A DNA stretch of 64,000 nt from Takakia lepidozioides. Its lineage: Eukaryota > Streptophyta > Takakiopsida > Takakiales > Takakiaceae. The notes below the pieces were generated by a model. The model did not search any database and had not been told where the DNA came from. It saw nothing but the letters and a program-made list of their open reading frames with translations. Location: positions 15,562,001-15,626,000 of the forward strand of contig CM060731.1 of the NCBI GenBank assembly GCA_030704615.1, given 5' to 3'. Shown here piece after piece: positions 22,276 through 33,649 of this stretch (position 1 is its first letter; each line of letters opens with the position of its first letter). A program made the translations under genes and the position numbers.

Positions 22276-23020
22276 GACAGGTGACGGTTTCTTGGTCTAG
22301 TGCTTTCCTTTTGATTACAAAGTTGTAGTGAACTGTTGGATGCTTACAAGAGCTAAGTATAGGCTTTTAAATGATCAAGACAGTGAGATGGGAGAGGTGA
22401 AGGACCCTTGTGAGCAAATTTTTGAAGCCAGTGGACCCAGTCTGAGTTCACAACGGGCGGAACAAGGGTTCCTGGGCCTGAAACTCAACCAAGTGTGGCC
22501 ATCTAATGTTGAACAGCAAGCAGGTTGTCGCGCACCTCACTTCGGTAAGCTCCCCTTCAAGTCATAGTTACTCGCTTTGATGCGCGCGCCTAACTCCCAA
22601 CCTGGCCGCCGGGCCAACTCGGAGCTTTGGCTGCTCACCGGGACATAACGGTCCCCCTTTACTCCCCCAACAGACCCTCCACCAATTTGGGCCTAGTGGA
22701 AATTCCCTTTGGTAGATGGCAGTCCGGAATAGCTCCCCACTCCTTGGTCGCTTTCCGGCTCGCTAGCTTACTCACTAGTTTTTGGTCACCAATGGGCTTG
22801 CACCGTTCTCGGGGTCACAAACAACCATGCCATTTTATGGCGAACCACCATGGAGACCCTCAATTCCCGGTGATGAGTCGCGGTGAGTCTTGGCCCACCC
22901 ACCACGGCCCCATTGGACCGTGGTGAGTCCCAAGACTCCCCACGACTCCCACCACAAGGTCTCCGCCCCATGGTGAGTCCTATGCCACCCCCACTAAGTC
23001 CCACTAAGCTACCTCCACCC
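22276..23020 (+). other. leader region upstream of gag
   Basis: C-rich, repeat-like sequence (CCACCACGG, GGTGAGTC motifs) before a retroelement gag. No LTR end or primer site could be fixed. Long open frames here follow from base composition and are not supported as genes. Confidence 0.4.
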
Positions 23021-23099
23021 CTTGTGGAGCCACCCCCACCGCAACCCGGTGTGCGGGGCTCCACCTAGTGAGCGCCTCCGCCTCCTTGAGTGCCTTGGG

Positions 23100-24120
23100 C
23101 ACTCAAGGGTGCTTCAGCCCCCCGTACCTATTGCTGCCACCTCCCCCACCACAGGGGCAGCTTCTGCGTCCCGACCCCCTGCCCTCAAGGCAAAGGGCCG
23201 CAACACAGGTGAACCAGAACTTGATGAGTTGTGCCATGCTATGCGTCTCATTTCTGACTGTCCTGCTTTATTGGACTTGCTTCTTGCTAAACGTACTCAA
23301 AATGTTGTTGTGCCTGCGAAATCCCTTGAGACCCGCATGACGAAGCAACCTTATCTAGAATACAAGGTGGGGCAGAACTTTGATAATTTCATCACCTTTT
23401 TGAGATGAGTGTGAAAATGAATGCAGTTTCACCTGCCTTTGTCACCAATGCCTTTCGTTTCTGTCTCAAGGGGGAGGCCCGAGAACTCTTTGAAACCACT
23501 ATCAAAGATCTGGGTGATGTGTCATGGTTTGAAGCTAAGGGTTTAGCTGAACAATTGTTTCATGAAGAAAAGTTGCCTAATTACTGTGTACCTGAGAGAA
23601 GCTACAAAGAAGGAGAAAATATATACAAATACTATAATGATATACGTACAGCAGTGTATAAGACCGTCCCTATTCTCTCGGAAAGGCCATTGGCCATTAA
23701 ATTAGGCTTCATCAGAGGACTACCTCTTGCAGAGCAGGTATACCTGCAATGAAACAAGTACTCCACCAAAAAAGAAATGGTTCAGTTAATAGAAAAACGC
23801 TTGCGCACTAAAGCAGCTAAACGGGGAGTTGTACCCAAAATTCCAGCCACACACATGTTGATTGATGCTTCGGACCTGATTGTGGGCACTAACAAGGGAA
23901 AGGCTATGGAGCCTGCAGTTGTACGAGATGTGCAGGAAACAGTCAGACTTGAATTACAAGCCTTTAAGGCTGATGCTCGTTGGCAGGCCCCCTCAAATTC
24001 CAACCCGAGTGGTGGCAATAGGGGACGTACTAATACTGGTGCTAGTATCAAAGCCATGTAGCATGTTACATCTGCAAAAGCAATGATCATGTCACTAGGT
24101 TTTGTCCTTACCAGGAAGAT
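23100..24120 (+). pseudogene. Ty3/gypsy gag with CCHC zinc knuckle
   Basis: Coding blocks run LDELCHAMRLISDCPALLDLLLAK-type helix, then after a frame change at 23405 a capsid-like segment (FRFCLKGEARELFETTI, LAEQLFHEEKLPNY, YNDIRTAVYKTVPI, KLGFIRGLPL), a TGA at 23750 within the same frame, then VQLIEKRLRTKAAKRG, and finally a retroviral zinc knuckle C-x2-C-x4-H-x4-C (CYICKSNDHVTRFC) at about 24063-24101 in another frame. It binds RNA and builds the particle. It is followed at 24241-24600 by the same spacer found inverted next to the minus-strand pol, so it is probably a second copy of that family on the other strand. Confidence 0.75.
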
Positions 24121-24240
24121 TTGCCAGGGATGATTGAAACCTTTGAAAAAAGAGAAAGAAAAGAAGGGTAAGGCTCGTTTAAACGAATAGGGTTACCTGT
24201 GAATGAAGGGACAGGTGATCGTGGAATTAAGCCTTCTGAA

Positions 24241-24600
24241 TAGCATTTCCAGAGGACGGTGTGGATGGCCTCACAATCCAGCATGCAAAATCCATGGCAA
24301 TGTGGAGATGGCTGAATGGGCAAACAGGTTAAGTGGCGAACAAGCCACGTCATTGGTACATAGTTGCATGCTTACATAGTACATGAAAGTGTACTATATG
24401 TCATTCCCGAAAATGACTATGTTGGTCCATGTATTTTACAACAATGCTATCAATAAAAGACCAATGGTTCGCATTGGAAACTCAATCCCCGTAAGTGGCT
24501 TGTGCGTGATGCTCAAACTTGTGATTTGAAGGATCTTATACCCCAGTTCATTGCAGAGGTGATTGGAAAAGACATTGAGAAGCCAACAGCCGGTATCTAT
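24241..24600 (+). repeat. inverted copy of the gag-pol spacer
   Basis: This is the reverse complement of about 19690-20000 and 20500-20590: shared AATGTGGAGATGGCTGAATG, GCATTTCCAGAGGA, ACAACAATGCTATCAATA, CTCAAACTTGTGATTTGAAG and GTGATTGGAAAAGACATTGAGAAG. Several stops break the frame. It links the plus-strand gag to the minus-strand pol family. Confidence 0.75.
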
Positions 24601-24991
24601 CCTCTACAGATCATGTGGGAAAGCCGGCTGGCTGGAGGTCTAGTCTCAATTTCACTCATCTAATGTCAGTGTTGTATCCATTGCAATGTGGAGATGTTTG
24701 AAACAACATTGGAGCATTTCCAGAGGATGGTCTGGATGGCCTTTCATGACGTGTGCCGAATCCATGGCAAGAAAACATTGCAGGCAAAACCCATGGCAAT
24801 GGTACCAGCACGGGTTGGTCCAAAGCCAATTGCAACAACAAATGAATAAAGGGTGTTGAAAGGAAAGCACTCCATAATTGATCATAATATCCACTGTCCA
24901 AGCATGATATCTTAATGGGAATGCGAAGGGAGTGTTACCACCTTAAACTATCATGCATGGTCTATAACTGGAGTGCACAAATCTAGCATAT

Positions 24992-25908
24992 CTAATCTTC
25001 ATCATCCTCATTTATGTCTGGGTCATTGCATGTATCATTGTCTTCACCACAGACTTGATCTTGTCCAAGGGTTGGCTGAACATCATCACCACGTATACGG
25101 GGTGCTCGGAGGTACAAGGAGGCCACCTGCTCTACAGTAACCGGTACTGCTCGGCTGCATGTTGGGCCATCAGTAACCAGAGTCTCCTCTAGTCTTTGTG
25201 GGGCTAACAATCCTTCCACTTCCGCCACATCATCATTATCAATTGATATGTCGCAAACCACTCTACGTGCTCGGGGGCTCTTCTCCAGGACGACTTTCCA
25301 CCCCGGCTCCTTCACACAATAAAAAAAAAAACACTTGATCAACCTGGCCAGGAAACACAAAAGGTTGCTTAGAAGGTAGAAGCATACGGTTAAAATTGAC
25401 CAGTGTGAAGCCATCATCATCCCGCTTCATTGACATAGGTTGACGACCCACGCGACGCGCCCGTACCCACGAACACAAAAACACCATGTTTTGGCTGTGT
25501 TTGGCCATAGTCAATTTGCAAAATCTCCCTTATAAGACCCACATATCTTGTAGGTTCCTCCATGTCATTGCCTGAATTGTTGGTAATGGGCTGCTGCTGG
25601 AAAACAGATGAGACTCCACAATCAAAAGACACCATACTTGTTGTGTTCATGCCGGGGGATGTAACCCTGTAATGGTTACCATACGCTGTCATACTCTTGA
25701 ATGACAGGGCAGTAAATGATGGAGGCCTTGAAAGATCCAGTAATTCCTCACGTGTTGTAGGATCAAGCCCATCTGATTGAATTGAGAGATGATCCCGTAC
25801 ACCTTGAGGGAGCCAAACAGCAAATGGAGGACATGGATGCAAATCAGGAGGGTACTGAATTGCCGTGGGATTGCTCATGCCTTCCAGCCCTTGCTCCTCA
25901 CGAAACAA
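24992..25908 (-). pseudogene. CACTA tnp2, C-terminal DUF4216-like part
   Basis: Read downward from 25908: FKSMTAYGNHYRV, FDCGVSSVF, RYVGLIREILQIDYG, then in shifted frames DGFTLVNFNRMLLPSKQPFVF, GQVDQVFFF and KEPGWKVVLEKSPRAR. This order matches the DUF4216 region found at the C-terminus of plant En/Spm (CACTA) transposases. A T-homopolymer (A11 on plus at about 25321) coincides with one frame change. The tail after 25150 is acidic and ends at TAA-like stops near 24990. It belongs to the same broken gene as 26150-29134. Confidence 0.78.
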
Positions 25909-26149
25909 GCGTCGTCCGGCTTCTATCCGTGTGGACTCTGCTTCATATATCCTGTCACAATCCGAGGGTCAGCCAGGAGATTGACAGAGGTGGCGTGGAA
26001 GATATGAAAAGACACAATATGCCAACTAATGAGAAATGACTAAAACTTGGAAATCTAAATGTCAATGAAGTAGATTTCTTACCTCAACATGACTGACAGA
26101 CGAGGATGGTTCTGAATGTTGTACTCCTGTACAATATCACGCAGGTCAT

Positions 26150-26960
26150 TCAATTTTCGGGCTTTAGAACTTCCTTCCACAACTTCACGTTCCACAGTTC
26201 TGCCTCATCTGCATCCCACACCATTCGTACACTTCCATCAAATCCTGCCATATACTCTGTGCAAACACCCAATGCTTCTTCAAATTGGTATCCTTTTGCC
26301 ATGCTCCCCTCGGGCCTTGCCATGTTTCTTACGTAGCCCTTCATATCTTTCATTGCCCGCTCCATGGGGTACATCCAACGAGATGCTACGGGCCCGCATA
26401 AGTACAACTCGTCCACTAGGTGAACAACCGGATGTGTCATCACATCAAAAAATGATGGTGGGAACTCATTCTCTATAAGACACAGAGTGACAACTGCTTC
26501 AGTTCTCAATTCCTCATACTCTAGATACAGGATTCACCACTTTTGTACACAACTTCTTAAATACACGAGAATGGCCCTGCGAGGACCACTTGCCATGAGC
26601 CCACGGATAGCAAGCGGTATAATTTGCTGCATGAGCACATGATAGTCATGTGATTTCATGCTAGACAATTTCTTCTTCACCACATGCTTTTTGAAAGCTG
26701 ATGCGTAGCCTGTTGGCACTTTCAAGTTCTGCACAATCTCCAGAAAGACTTGTAACTCAGCCTCAGTGAGGACATAAGGGGCAGGAGGCATAATTAACGT
26801 ATCTGCTCTGTCAGGAGCCACAATTCCGGGCGCATCCCAAGTAGCTCCAAATCACGGCGAACTTTCAATGTGTCTTTCTCACCAAAGATAGTTTTAATAA
26901 TATTTTCAGCCAAGTTCTTCTCGCAATGCATTGCGTCAAACGTGTGGCGGATGATGAGAC
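26150..26960 (-). pseudogene. CACTA tnp2, DUF4218 region
   Basis: From about 26960 down the frame reads HTFDAMHCEKNLAENIIKTIFG and RRDLELLGMRPELWL, then (shifted one base) PPAPYVLTEAELQVFLE, KSHDYHVLMQQIIPLAIRG, then FPPSFFDVMTHPVVHLVDEL, GPVASRWMYPMERAMKDMKG and RPEGSMAKGYQFEEAL. These are the hallmark motifs of the DUF4218 domain downstream of the tnp2 core in plant CACTA transposases. Several frame changes separate the blocks, and an intron may lie near 25910-26145. Confidence 0.82.
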
Positions 26961-26999
26961 CCTACAAAATGAACACATAAGTAATTGAGCATTTACTCA

Positions 27000-28392
27000 T
27001 CACAATTTAAACAGAAAACGCAAAAATGTACACAGCCAATTTAAAGGCCATGAAGGAATTGCCTCCCAATAAGGTAAAACATATAAAATTGACAATCGCT
27101 TAGCTCCATGAGTTTTTGCTGGGTCTGTCCTGCTATCTGGCGTCCCTCCGTTTTCCACCCATGCAGTGCGAGCTGTTGCAAGCTCCTTGATTTGTGTTCC
27201 AGTCTGCGTTTTTGGAGGAGTTCCATGCTCAGTAGCGCCATTGAACATTCTTGACCTTCTATATGGATGATTGCGGGCCAGAAATCTTTGGTGGCCTAGG
27301 AAAACAATTTTCCCACATGTGTGTAACTGCTGTGAAGTCACCCCGGGTCCATAAGCTGGACAACCAGCATAACCTTTCGTCACTTGACCTGAGAGCAAGC
27401 CATATGCTGGGTAGTGATGGATTGACCACATCAACACTGCCCTCAGTGTGAATTCGCGTTGACCACGAGGACGGGAAACATCATGAGCTGCAATCCCTCT
27501 CCATAGTTCCAGTAGCTCTTCCACTAGGGGCATCAGGTAAACATCTACGTTGTCCGAGGTAACAGACTCCTTACCAGGAATCAGTAGCGCTAACATGACA
27601 AATAACTTTTTGGTCATTAACCACGGAAGCAGATTGTAATTGACCAAGAGAACGGGCCATGTGCTCCAACTGGTGGATTGAGCTCCATAGGGATTTACAC
27701 CGTCTAAGGCCAATCCAAATCGCAGAGATCGTGGCTCTGCAGCAAAATCCTCAAATGTGGTATCAATGTGTCTCCATGCTTTGCTATCAGCTGGATGTTG
27801 AACCAACCCATCATGGCTCTTATGTCTGTCGTGCCATGTCATGAGGTTAGCGATCGATTTACATCGGTACATACGTTTCAACCTTGGAATGACAGGGAAG
27901 TGTCGCAATACTTTCTTGGGCACACTTCCACGACCTGGAATGTAACGGGAACTGCGGCACACTGGGCAAATGTCTACATTCTCATACTCCCCACAGAAGA
28001 GTACACAACCACGCTCACAAGCATGTATCATGGTGTACTGCAATCCCATCTTGGCAATCATGGTTTTTGCTTCATAGTGAGTTTTCGGCAATGACTTCTC
28101 TTCAGGCAAAAAACTCTTACACAACAATCCCAGAAACTCATCCACAAATGCATTGGTGCACTTGTGGGTAGTGCATGCGTTCAGCAACGTCAAAGTTGCT
28201 TGCAGCCGGCTGATCGAGCACCCTTCAAAAAGTGGACATTGCGACTATCGGAAGAGTTTATCATACTTGGGATCAACGTGCAGGTGAGCATTCTCATCAA
28301 ATTCATTGTCTCCGGAATCGTCGAGGTCGTCGTCATGATCGGCAAATGTGTGATCGGTTCCACCATGAATGGGGTCCTCTCTGTTTGCATCT
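27000..28392 (-). pseudogene. CACTA tnp2 transposase core
   Basis: An exon appears to start after TTCTCTTTGCAG near 28392, with an acidic stretch (DHDDDLDDSGDNEFDE), DPKYDKLFR, a TAG where CAG would restore the frame, then PLFEGCSISRLQATLTLLNA. The main 397-codon block follows: LPKTHYEAKTMIAKMGL, IHACERGCVLFCGEY, CPVCRSSRY, VLRHFPVIPRLKRMYRC, HPADSKAWRHID, LRFGLALDGVNPYG, WPVLLVNYNLLPWL, LLIPGKESVTSDNVDVYL, GLLSGQVTKGYAGCPAYG. These are the conserved tnp2 motifs of the En/Spm superfamily that catalyses cut-and-paste transposition. The gene is interrupted, so probably inactive. Confidence 0.88.
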
Positions 28393-28559
28393 GCAAAGAG
28401 AAACGCTTCCTACAATACACAGTGGATTTCTACCTCCAATCCACCACCCTCATATGCGTTCTCTGTGACATTGGGCTCCCGTTGTGCTGCAGGGCCTTTG
28501 TCTTCATCATCTGAATATTCACATCCCTGCACCCCAATAGTCATCTTGTGAGTGGACCA

Positions 28560-28860
28560 ACAACGATGTGACACTTGTTCATATTATGACATGGGAGGCA
28601 CGGTGACGTTGCAGTGATGCAGTCATATTTACGTATGTATCTTATGAATATACACCCAATCAAAACACGACATTTGTAGCCATTGAAGTCATAGTTGCAG
28701 TCACTTAGTTAGTCATATATGACTACATGACTACACATGACCAATGAAAACATGACATGTACATTAATTAAAGTGATAACGGAAGTGACGTAGTCATAGT
28801 CACGTCTGTATCTTATGACTTCTTGACTACAATCACCCAACGAAAATGTCGACATGTGGA
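28560..28860. promoter_or_regulatory. internal cluster of TAGTCATA motifs
   Basis: About six AGTCATA or its reverse (TATGACT) occur in 300 bp, as in the element's terminal regions. The cluster falls inside the predicted first intron of tnp2, about 400 bp from the divergent start codons. It may be an additional binding site for the element's own TNPA-like protein. Confidence 0.5.
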
Positions 28861-28897
28861 GAAGATGATCGTTGCATTCAAAATTCAAACTAAAGTG

Positions 28898-29134
28898 CTA
28901 AAGGGAAAGTGGCGATCGTACCGGAAGAGAACAGTGTCGGAGAAGAGGATCCCTCTCGTGTATCATGTAATGATTCCTCACTGTTTCCGACAACAGTAGT
29001 TTTCCTCCATGACACTCATCGCAGTTGCATAGCATTTTTGTATGCCCATTCCTTGTGGCATAAGCTTCTTCCATTCGCCATAGACGATCATCTATTCTAC
29101 GCCTACGCATCCGGTCGTCACCTGCACTGTACAT
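28898..29134 (-). pseudogene. CACTA tnp2, first exon (transposase-associated N-terminus)
   Basis: An ATG at 29134 opens a frame with a basic stretch (RMRRRRIDDRLWRMEEAY) and a Cys/His block, CNCDECHGGKLLLSETVRNHYMIHE, resembling the C-x-C-x2-C...H module at the N-terminus of plant tnp2 proteins. A donor-like GTACGA near 28922 probably ends the exon, giving an intron of about 0.5 kb. The start codon lies only 125 bp from the divergent ATG at 29260. Confidence 0.65.
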
Positions 29135-29259
29135 GCTTTGAACGTCACCCCTTCCCTCTTTGCATGCTACGCACAGTGCATTGTCTCTTGTTTTGCACCA
29201 GCTGCCAATGTACTATTTCTATATTTATAGTATACTATAAGTATCGTTTCTGAGTGTCC
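29135..29259. promoter_or_regulatory. compact bidirectional promoter
   Basis: These 125 bp separate two divergent start codons (29134 on minus, 29260 on plus). They contain an A/T-rich palindromic core at about 29219-29242 (TATTTATAGTATACTATAAG) that could serve as TATA element in both directions. Confidence 0.5.
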
Positions 29260-29975
29260 ATGGTGAAGCGGAAGGTCTTCGAAGTGACAGTCCCTCTCAC
29301 TGAGTACGAGAAGTTCCGAGAGCACCGGATTGCTGCCATAAAGGAGGTGGAAGCAACGTTCAAGCAGTCGATAGATGGGTGAGTTTAGTTCCTGACTTTG
29401 GTTACCCACCCACTAAACTTGCGATTCGCCTTATCCTCTGACCTTCCTACAGCTCTCATAAGCTTCATAGCACAAATGGGGGCGAGTAGCTGCGACTTGT
29501 ACAAACAGAGAGGCAAACAACATGTAGTGAGTGACGATTAGGTTTGAGGAGGGTGTGTCATTAGGCGGGAGATGTCCGCCGTCATTCGTGGGCAGCCATT
29601 ACGTCCTGGTAGGGTGCGGCTGTGGTTCAGCGTAGGCTTAAGAGTATTAGGGTATGTATGCTTGCATTTGTTTGTGATTGTTTGAGAGGGAGGTCATGGA
29701 GGTATTTGTGCAGGCTTGCGGGAGCGAAACGCCCTCGCAAGCCACGCGCTCCGAAGGAAAAAGCTAGGGATCAAAGTCCTGCAAGGCAAAGTGCCAGACT
29801 GAAGACAATGAAGACTACGATTCTGTATGAGGGCTCTTCTGAGGACGATGAGGACGATCCACTCCTCCCACGCCAGTGTGAGGCGAGTGCGTCGTCGGCG
29901 GATGCCACGGCGAGCCGAGGAGAACATGCCCAAGCTCATGTCGCAGGACAAAAACGCCCATCATCTACACTATGA
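29260..29975 (+). CDS. two-exon small basic/acidic protein of the CACTA element
   Basis: Exon 1 runs from the ATG at 29260 to a GGGTGAG donor (end 29378); exon 2 from a TTTGTGCAG acceptor (start about 29710) to a TGA at 29975. The joined phase is exact (GG plus G). Exon 1 has VPLTEYEKFREHRIAAIKEV, likely helical; exon 2 starts very basic (AKRPRKPRAPKEKAR), a likely nuclear signal, then an acidic tract (EGSSEDDEDDPLLPR). About 127 residues. I do not recognise the family. It sits in the position of an En/Spm accessory gene, and it may share its first exon with the next gene through alternative splicing. Confidence 0.5.
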
Positions 29976-30605
29976 ACACCTTCTCCGTCTGTGGGTTATA
30001 GTTCTTCACAATGACCATGATTCAAATTATGTATGTTTTTGGTAAAATCACGAAGAGATAGGGTATGGTAAGATCATGAAGAGATAGGGTATGTCTGTCA
30101 AGACAGGGAAGTTGGACAATGCAGGGATCAGCCAAGGCACAATCACAAATGATTTCCACTAGACAAGTTGAAGTGCCAAAGGCACGATGTCAGCCCAATG
30201 TAGACTTCAGGTGTGTTCAAATTCTTTGCCCCATGAAACCAACGTCCTGGTACTAAGCTACAATGGCTACTTATAGAGATACTTGGGTTACTTATGCACC
30301 CAGAATATCAGTAAAACTTGGAGGGATACTTCTCATGGACCCATCAGGTTTGTCCCTTTGAATTCTTGCTATGGATTTCAGGAACACCCCATACCTAAGA
30401 GGGTTCAAAAATGTACTAGAAGGACATCATTGGGGCCAATCAAATTTGGGAGATTTACTGCCCAAGATCATACTGAGTTTTGGGTAATCTTGTCTTTACA
30501 AATCATATGTGCTTCCAGTTTGTTATCTTGAATTCAAGGATTTGCTTCTTGCTGCCTATATGTATGTGTAATCACCCACATTGTACTGGGGGAATTTCTT
30601 TTCAG

Positions 30606-32098
30606 GGCAAGCACAAGCGCACTGGATCCACGATCCCTGCTGCTAGCAATGGAGATGGCGCCCACAAGAACGCAGGAGGTGGCCATAACTCTCCCATCGT
30701 TTTGGGTTCTGTGCCACCAGTACCCCCACCTTATTATGGTATGCCTGAGTACCCACAGTCTGGCACTCAGTATGGTCAGGGTCAATATGGTGCTCCTCCA
30801 TATGGGCAATATGGCCAGTATCCTCCTCCACCATATTTGCCACCCCCTAATAGCTATGGGGGTGGCAGACCACCGGAATATCCTCCTGCTTATGGACAGT
30901 ATGGCCAGTATGGTCCTCGGCCTTCTGGCCAACAGCCATGGCCACCAGTCCCTACTTGGCAGGATCCTACTGTGAATTCTCATGTGCGTACGGAGGTCTC
31001 TGAAGGAGGGGAGGGTGCCGTTTCAAAGAATGATAGAACCAATGCTTTAAGGAGGGCTAATAGCTTAGCCAAAATTGAAGCTGCCAAGGTAAAGGAAGAG
31101 AGAATAGTTGCAGGTCTTCCTCCCACGGTGATTGTGACGAACCTCAAAGGAGCCCCGTATGGTCAGACCCGAAATGTATGGCACGTTGCCCTTAAAGGAC
31201 AGGCTTATCGCAAGCTAGATTGTTCCCTTGCCATCAACAACCAACCTGATGAACTTGTATACGAAATCAGAGATCACCTGGCTAAGCTATTTTCATATAC
31301 GCCACACAAGTTAAAAGACTTTCACCTAAAACAAACAATTGGCAGAATAATGAAGATCCAGTGTTATGAAGCACATACTGCGTGGTTGGGTGGTAAGGGG
31401 AAACCCATTACTGTATCTGACGAGGTATAGAACAAGCTTGTAAGTTACTGGCAGACAGAGGTGTTCCACAAAGTGTCGGGCAACATGAAAAAGGCAAATG
31501 GTGCAATTCAGAATCCTACCAAGATTGGCCGTGGTGGGAAGGCAATGGTGGAAGCACGCTTGGTAAGTGGCATCATCACGACTCTGTATTTTGTTCCTCA
31601 TTGAATTGCTATGTGTATATAGTCAGCCCTCACATTGCTTACTGACTTGTGGCATGGGTTTGTTTGTGGCATGGATTAATTAATTTGCAGGAAACCCTAT
31701 CAGGGTGCCCTCCTACATTATATGAAATTCAAGAGGGTTCAGTGTCACGGTTGTCAGCTGGGAGTGACAGGCGGGTAAGTATGTTTTCCAAGTTTGCTAG
31801 AGTGGTTGCTGCATCATAGGTTGCTAGGGTTTTTTTCAAGGCTTTTGGCCTGGGTTTTCTTTCCAATGGTTGTTCATGCTAGGTTTTTTTTGTTTGATTC
31901 ATACTTGGGCAAGTTTTCATGGATTGGCAGGAGGGAAGTCTCGCATATTCTACAGTAGTTGGCAGGATGGATGGCTTGGACAAAGTGGTGGAATCACAAG
32001 GACGTGACATGGCAGACTTAAAATTACAGATGCAGAGCATGATTGAGTACCAGAAAGCCATTGTGGCCAGATTGGGGATTAATCTACCAGGCGCATGA
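30606..32098 (+). CDS. TNPA-like second transposon protein, three exons (5' exon not found)
   Basis: Exons 30606-31562, 31691-31774 and 31931-32098 have TTTCAG, TTTGCAG and TTGGCAG acceptors and GTAAGT donors, all in phase 0. The first starts with no ATG, so an upstream exon exists. It encodes a Pro/Tyr/Gly-rich repeat region (YGQYGQYPPPPY), a basic helix, then VWHVALKGQAY...YEIRDHLAKLF and, after one TAG at 31428 (CAG expected), YWQTEVFHKVSGNMKKANG, GRGGKAMVEARLE, CPPTLYEIQ. The last block matches the layout of the plant transposase Ptta/En/Spm domain (W...K..N....GG+...E.G..P). The C-terminus is a short coiled coil (DMADLKLQMQSMIEY). It probably binds the terminal TAGTCATA motifs. Confidence 0.65.
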
Positions 32099-32113
32099 CC
32101 AGTGACATCTACG

Positions 32114-33111
32114 ATGGATGCGTCTGCTGTGACAATATCAAAATGTTTGGAATCCCAATTTCAGACGGTAACTGGTGCTCACTCTAAGCCCTTATGTCTT
32201 CTTGTCACTGATGATCATTTGAATTTGACCGAACAACAGCAGAATACAGGGAAGGCCAGCTGTGAGGTACACGTGGAAATTCAGCCATTGCCACGTACAA
32301 AGGCAGTAGCAATCCAGGGGGCAATGGTGACAGAGCCGCCTGGCACACCGGATTCTGGTATGCAGGTATGTGGGAGTTTAAATGGGGAGGAAGATGCAGA
32401 CGGGGACAAAACAAACAAGCATGTTGCTTTAATTTCTCCTACTCACATGTTGAAGCCAAATGACAGTTTACATCCTGGACCAGCGAGGAAGCATTTACTA
32501 ATTCTGGACTTAAATGGTCTGTTATGTGAATCTTTTCATTTTGCTAATGGGCCTGCATCCCTTCCCAAAGGTTTTGTGGGGAAGATGTGTGGCAAGAAGA
32601 TGGTAATTTGAGACCACGCTGTTATGACTTTTTGCAAAAGTGTTTTGAACACTTTGAGGTGGTGGTGTGGTCTTGTTACCAAGCTCGCAACTTCTTCCCA
32701 ATGGTGGACTATATTTTTGCAGCCCACATTAAGCTGGTTTTCCAGTGGGATGCCCTTCACTGTGATGAGGATCCAGTCCTCTCATGCCGTAAGGGGTCTG
32801 ATTCAAAGCCATTATATTTCAAGAACTTGTCTAGAGTGTGGGCAGACTGGCCAGAATGGACTTATGAGGACACTGTTCTTGTTGACGACACACCAAGAAA
32901 GGCGGCAAACAATCCTCCCTTCAGTGGGATTTTTCTAGAGCCATGGAAAGTGCAACCAGATTCACCAACTGATGAGTATCTAACAGAGGTGTTGTGGCCT
33001 TTCTTGTGGAAGGCATCGAAAGTTGCCAGTATTCCCAAGTTTTTGGATTCTCAGCTTGTTTTCGGACAACAACCATACAACACTGCTACTGTGAAGGTAC
33101 AAACATTCTGA
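32114..33111 (+). pseudogene. FCP1/NLI-interacting-factor-like phosphatase ORF
   Basis: It starts 15 bases after the TNPA-like stop codon, in the same reading frame. After about 140 unrecognised residues, an FCP1-homology (HAD-type) domain appears: LLILDLNGLLCES (motif I, with Asn in place of the second Asp, as in the plant DLNGLL subfamily), CFEHFEVVVWSCYQAR (motif II), FQWDALHC, KPLYFKNLSRVW (motif III Lys) and DTVLVDDTPRKAA (motif IV), then NPPFSGIFLEP. A one-base frame change at about 32608 breaks the domain. Family members dephosphorylate Ser residues, for example on the RNA polymerase II tail. Here it is probably cargo or a captured host gene inside the CACTA element. Confidence 0.72.
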
Positions 33112-33649
33112 CAGTGCTCCAGAGGCTACAAGTTTTGTGGGTTCATTCATTGCATTGCTTTCCTGGATGCTTCTCCTCGGTTGCTTGATTAATGCTAGGT
33201 TTTCTTTGCAGGTTTTCATGTTGGCTTTTTTTGTTTGATTCATACTTGGATTTTGTTTCTATTCACTATTCATGTTTGCTCATTGCTTTCCTGGTTGTTC
33301 TCTGGTCTGTGACACAGTTTTAAAATGAAAGTGGATTAAATGATTTAAATTCTTCATTACATGGTGAAATTCCAACATGAAAACAGAATGGATCCCTCCT
33401 GCATACTATCAACCACAAGGAGAATGAAAATAGTCAACTACAGGGGAATACAAGCCCTATAAATCACATTACAAAAATCCAAATGAGACCAATGTCCCAA
33501 TGGACACCTCAAAAGCCACAAGGTCAAAAAATCCATGCCTCAAAAGGCCCAGCAAAAAACAAGCAAGCCCACACATGGGCTGAATTATTGTAGCTAGTAT
33601 GTTCTGGTGCTATTAGAATCAAGAACTCTATTAAACATTGCAATATTGA
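33112..33649. other. no recognisable gene
   Basis: Non-coding sequence between the phosphatase ORF and the next fragment. It contains a second copy of the AGGTTTTC...TTTTTTTGTTTGATTCATACTTGG phrase also seen in the intron at 31880-31910, a small intra-element duplication. Confidence 0.5.

Noticed and set aside
22600-23070. Pro-rich protein genes on both strands
   Set aside because: Repeat-driven open frames in a C-rich leader, with no conserved domain.
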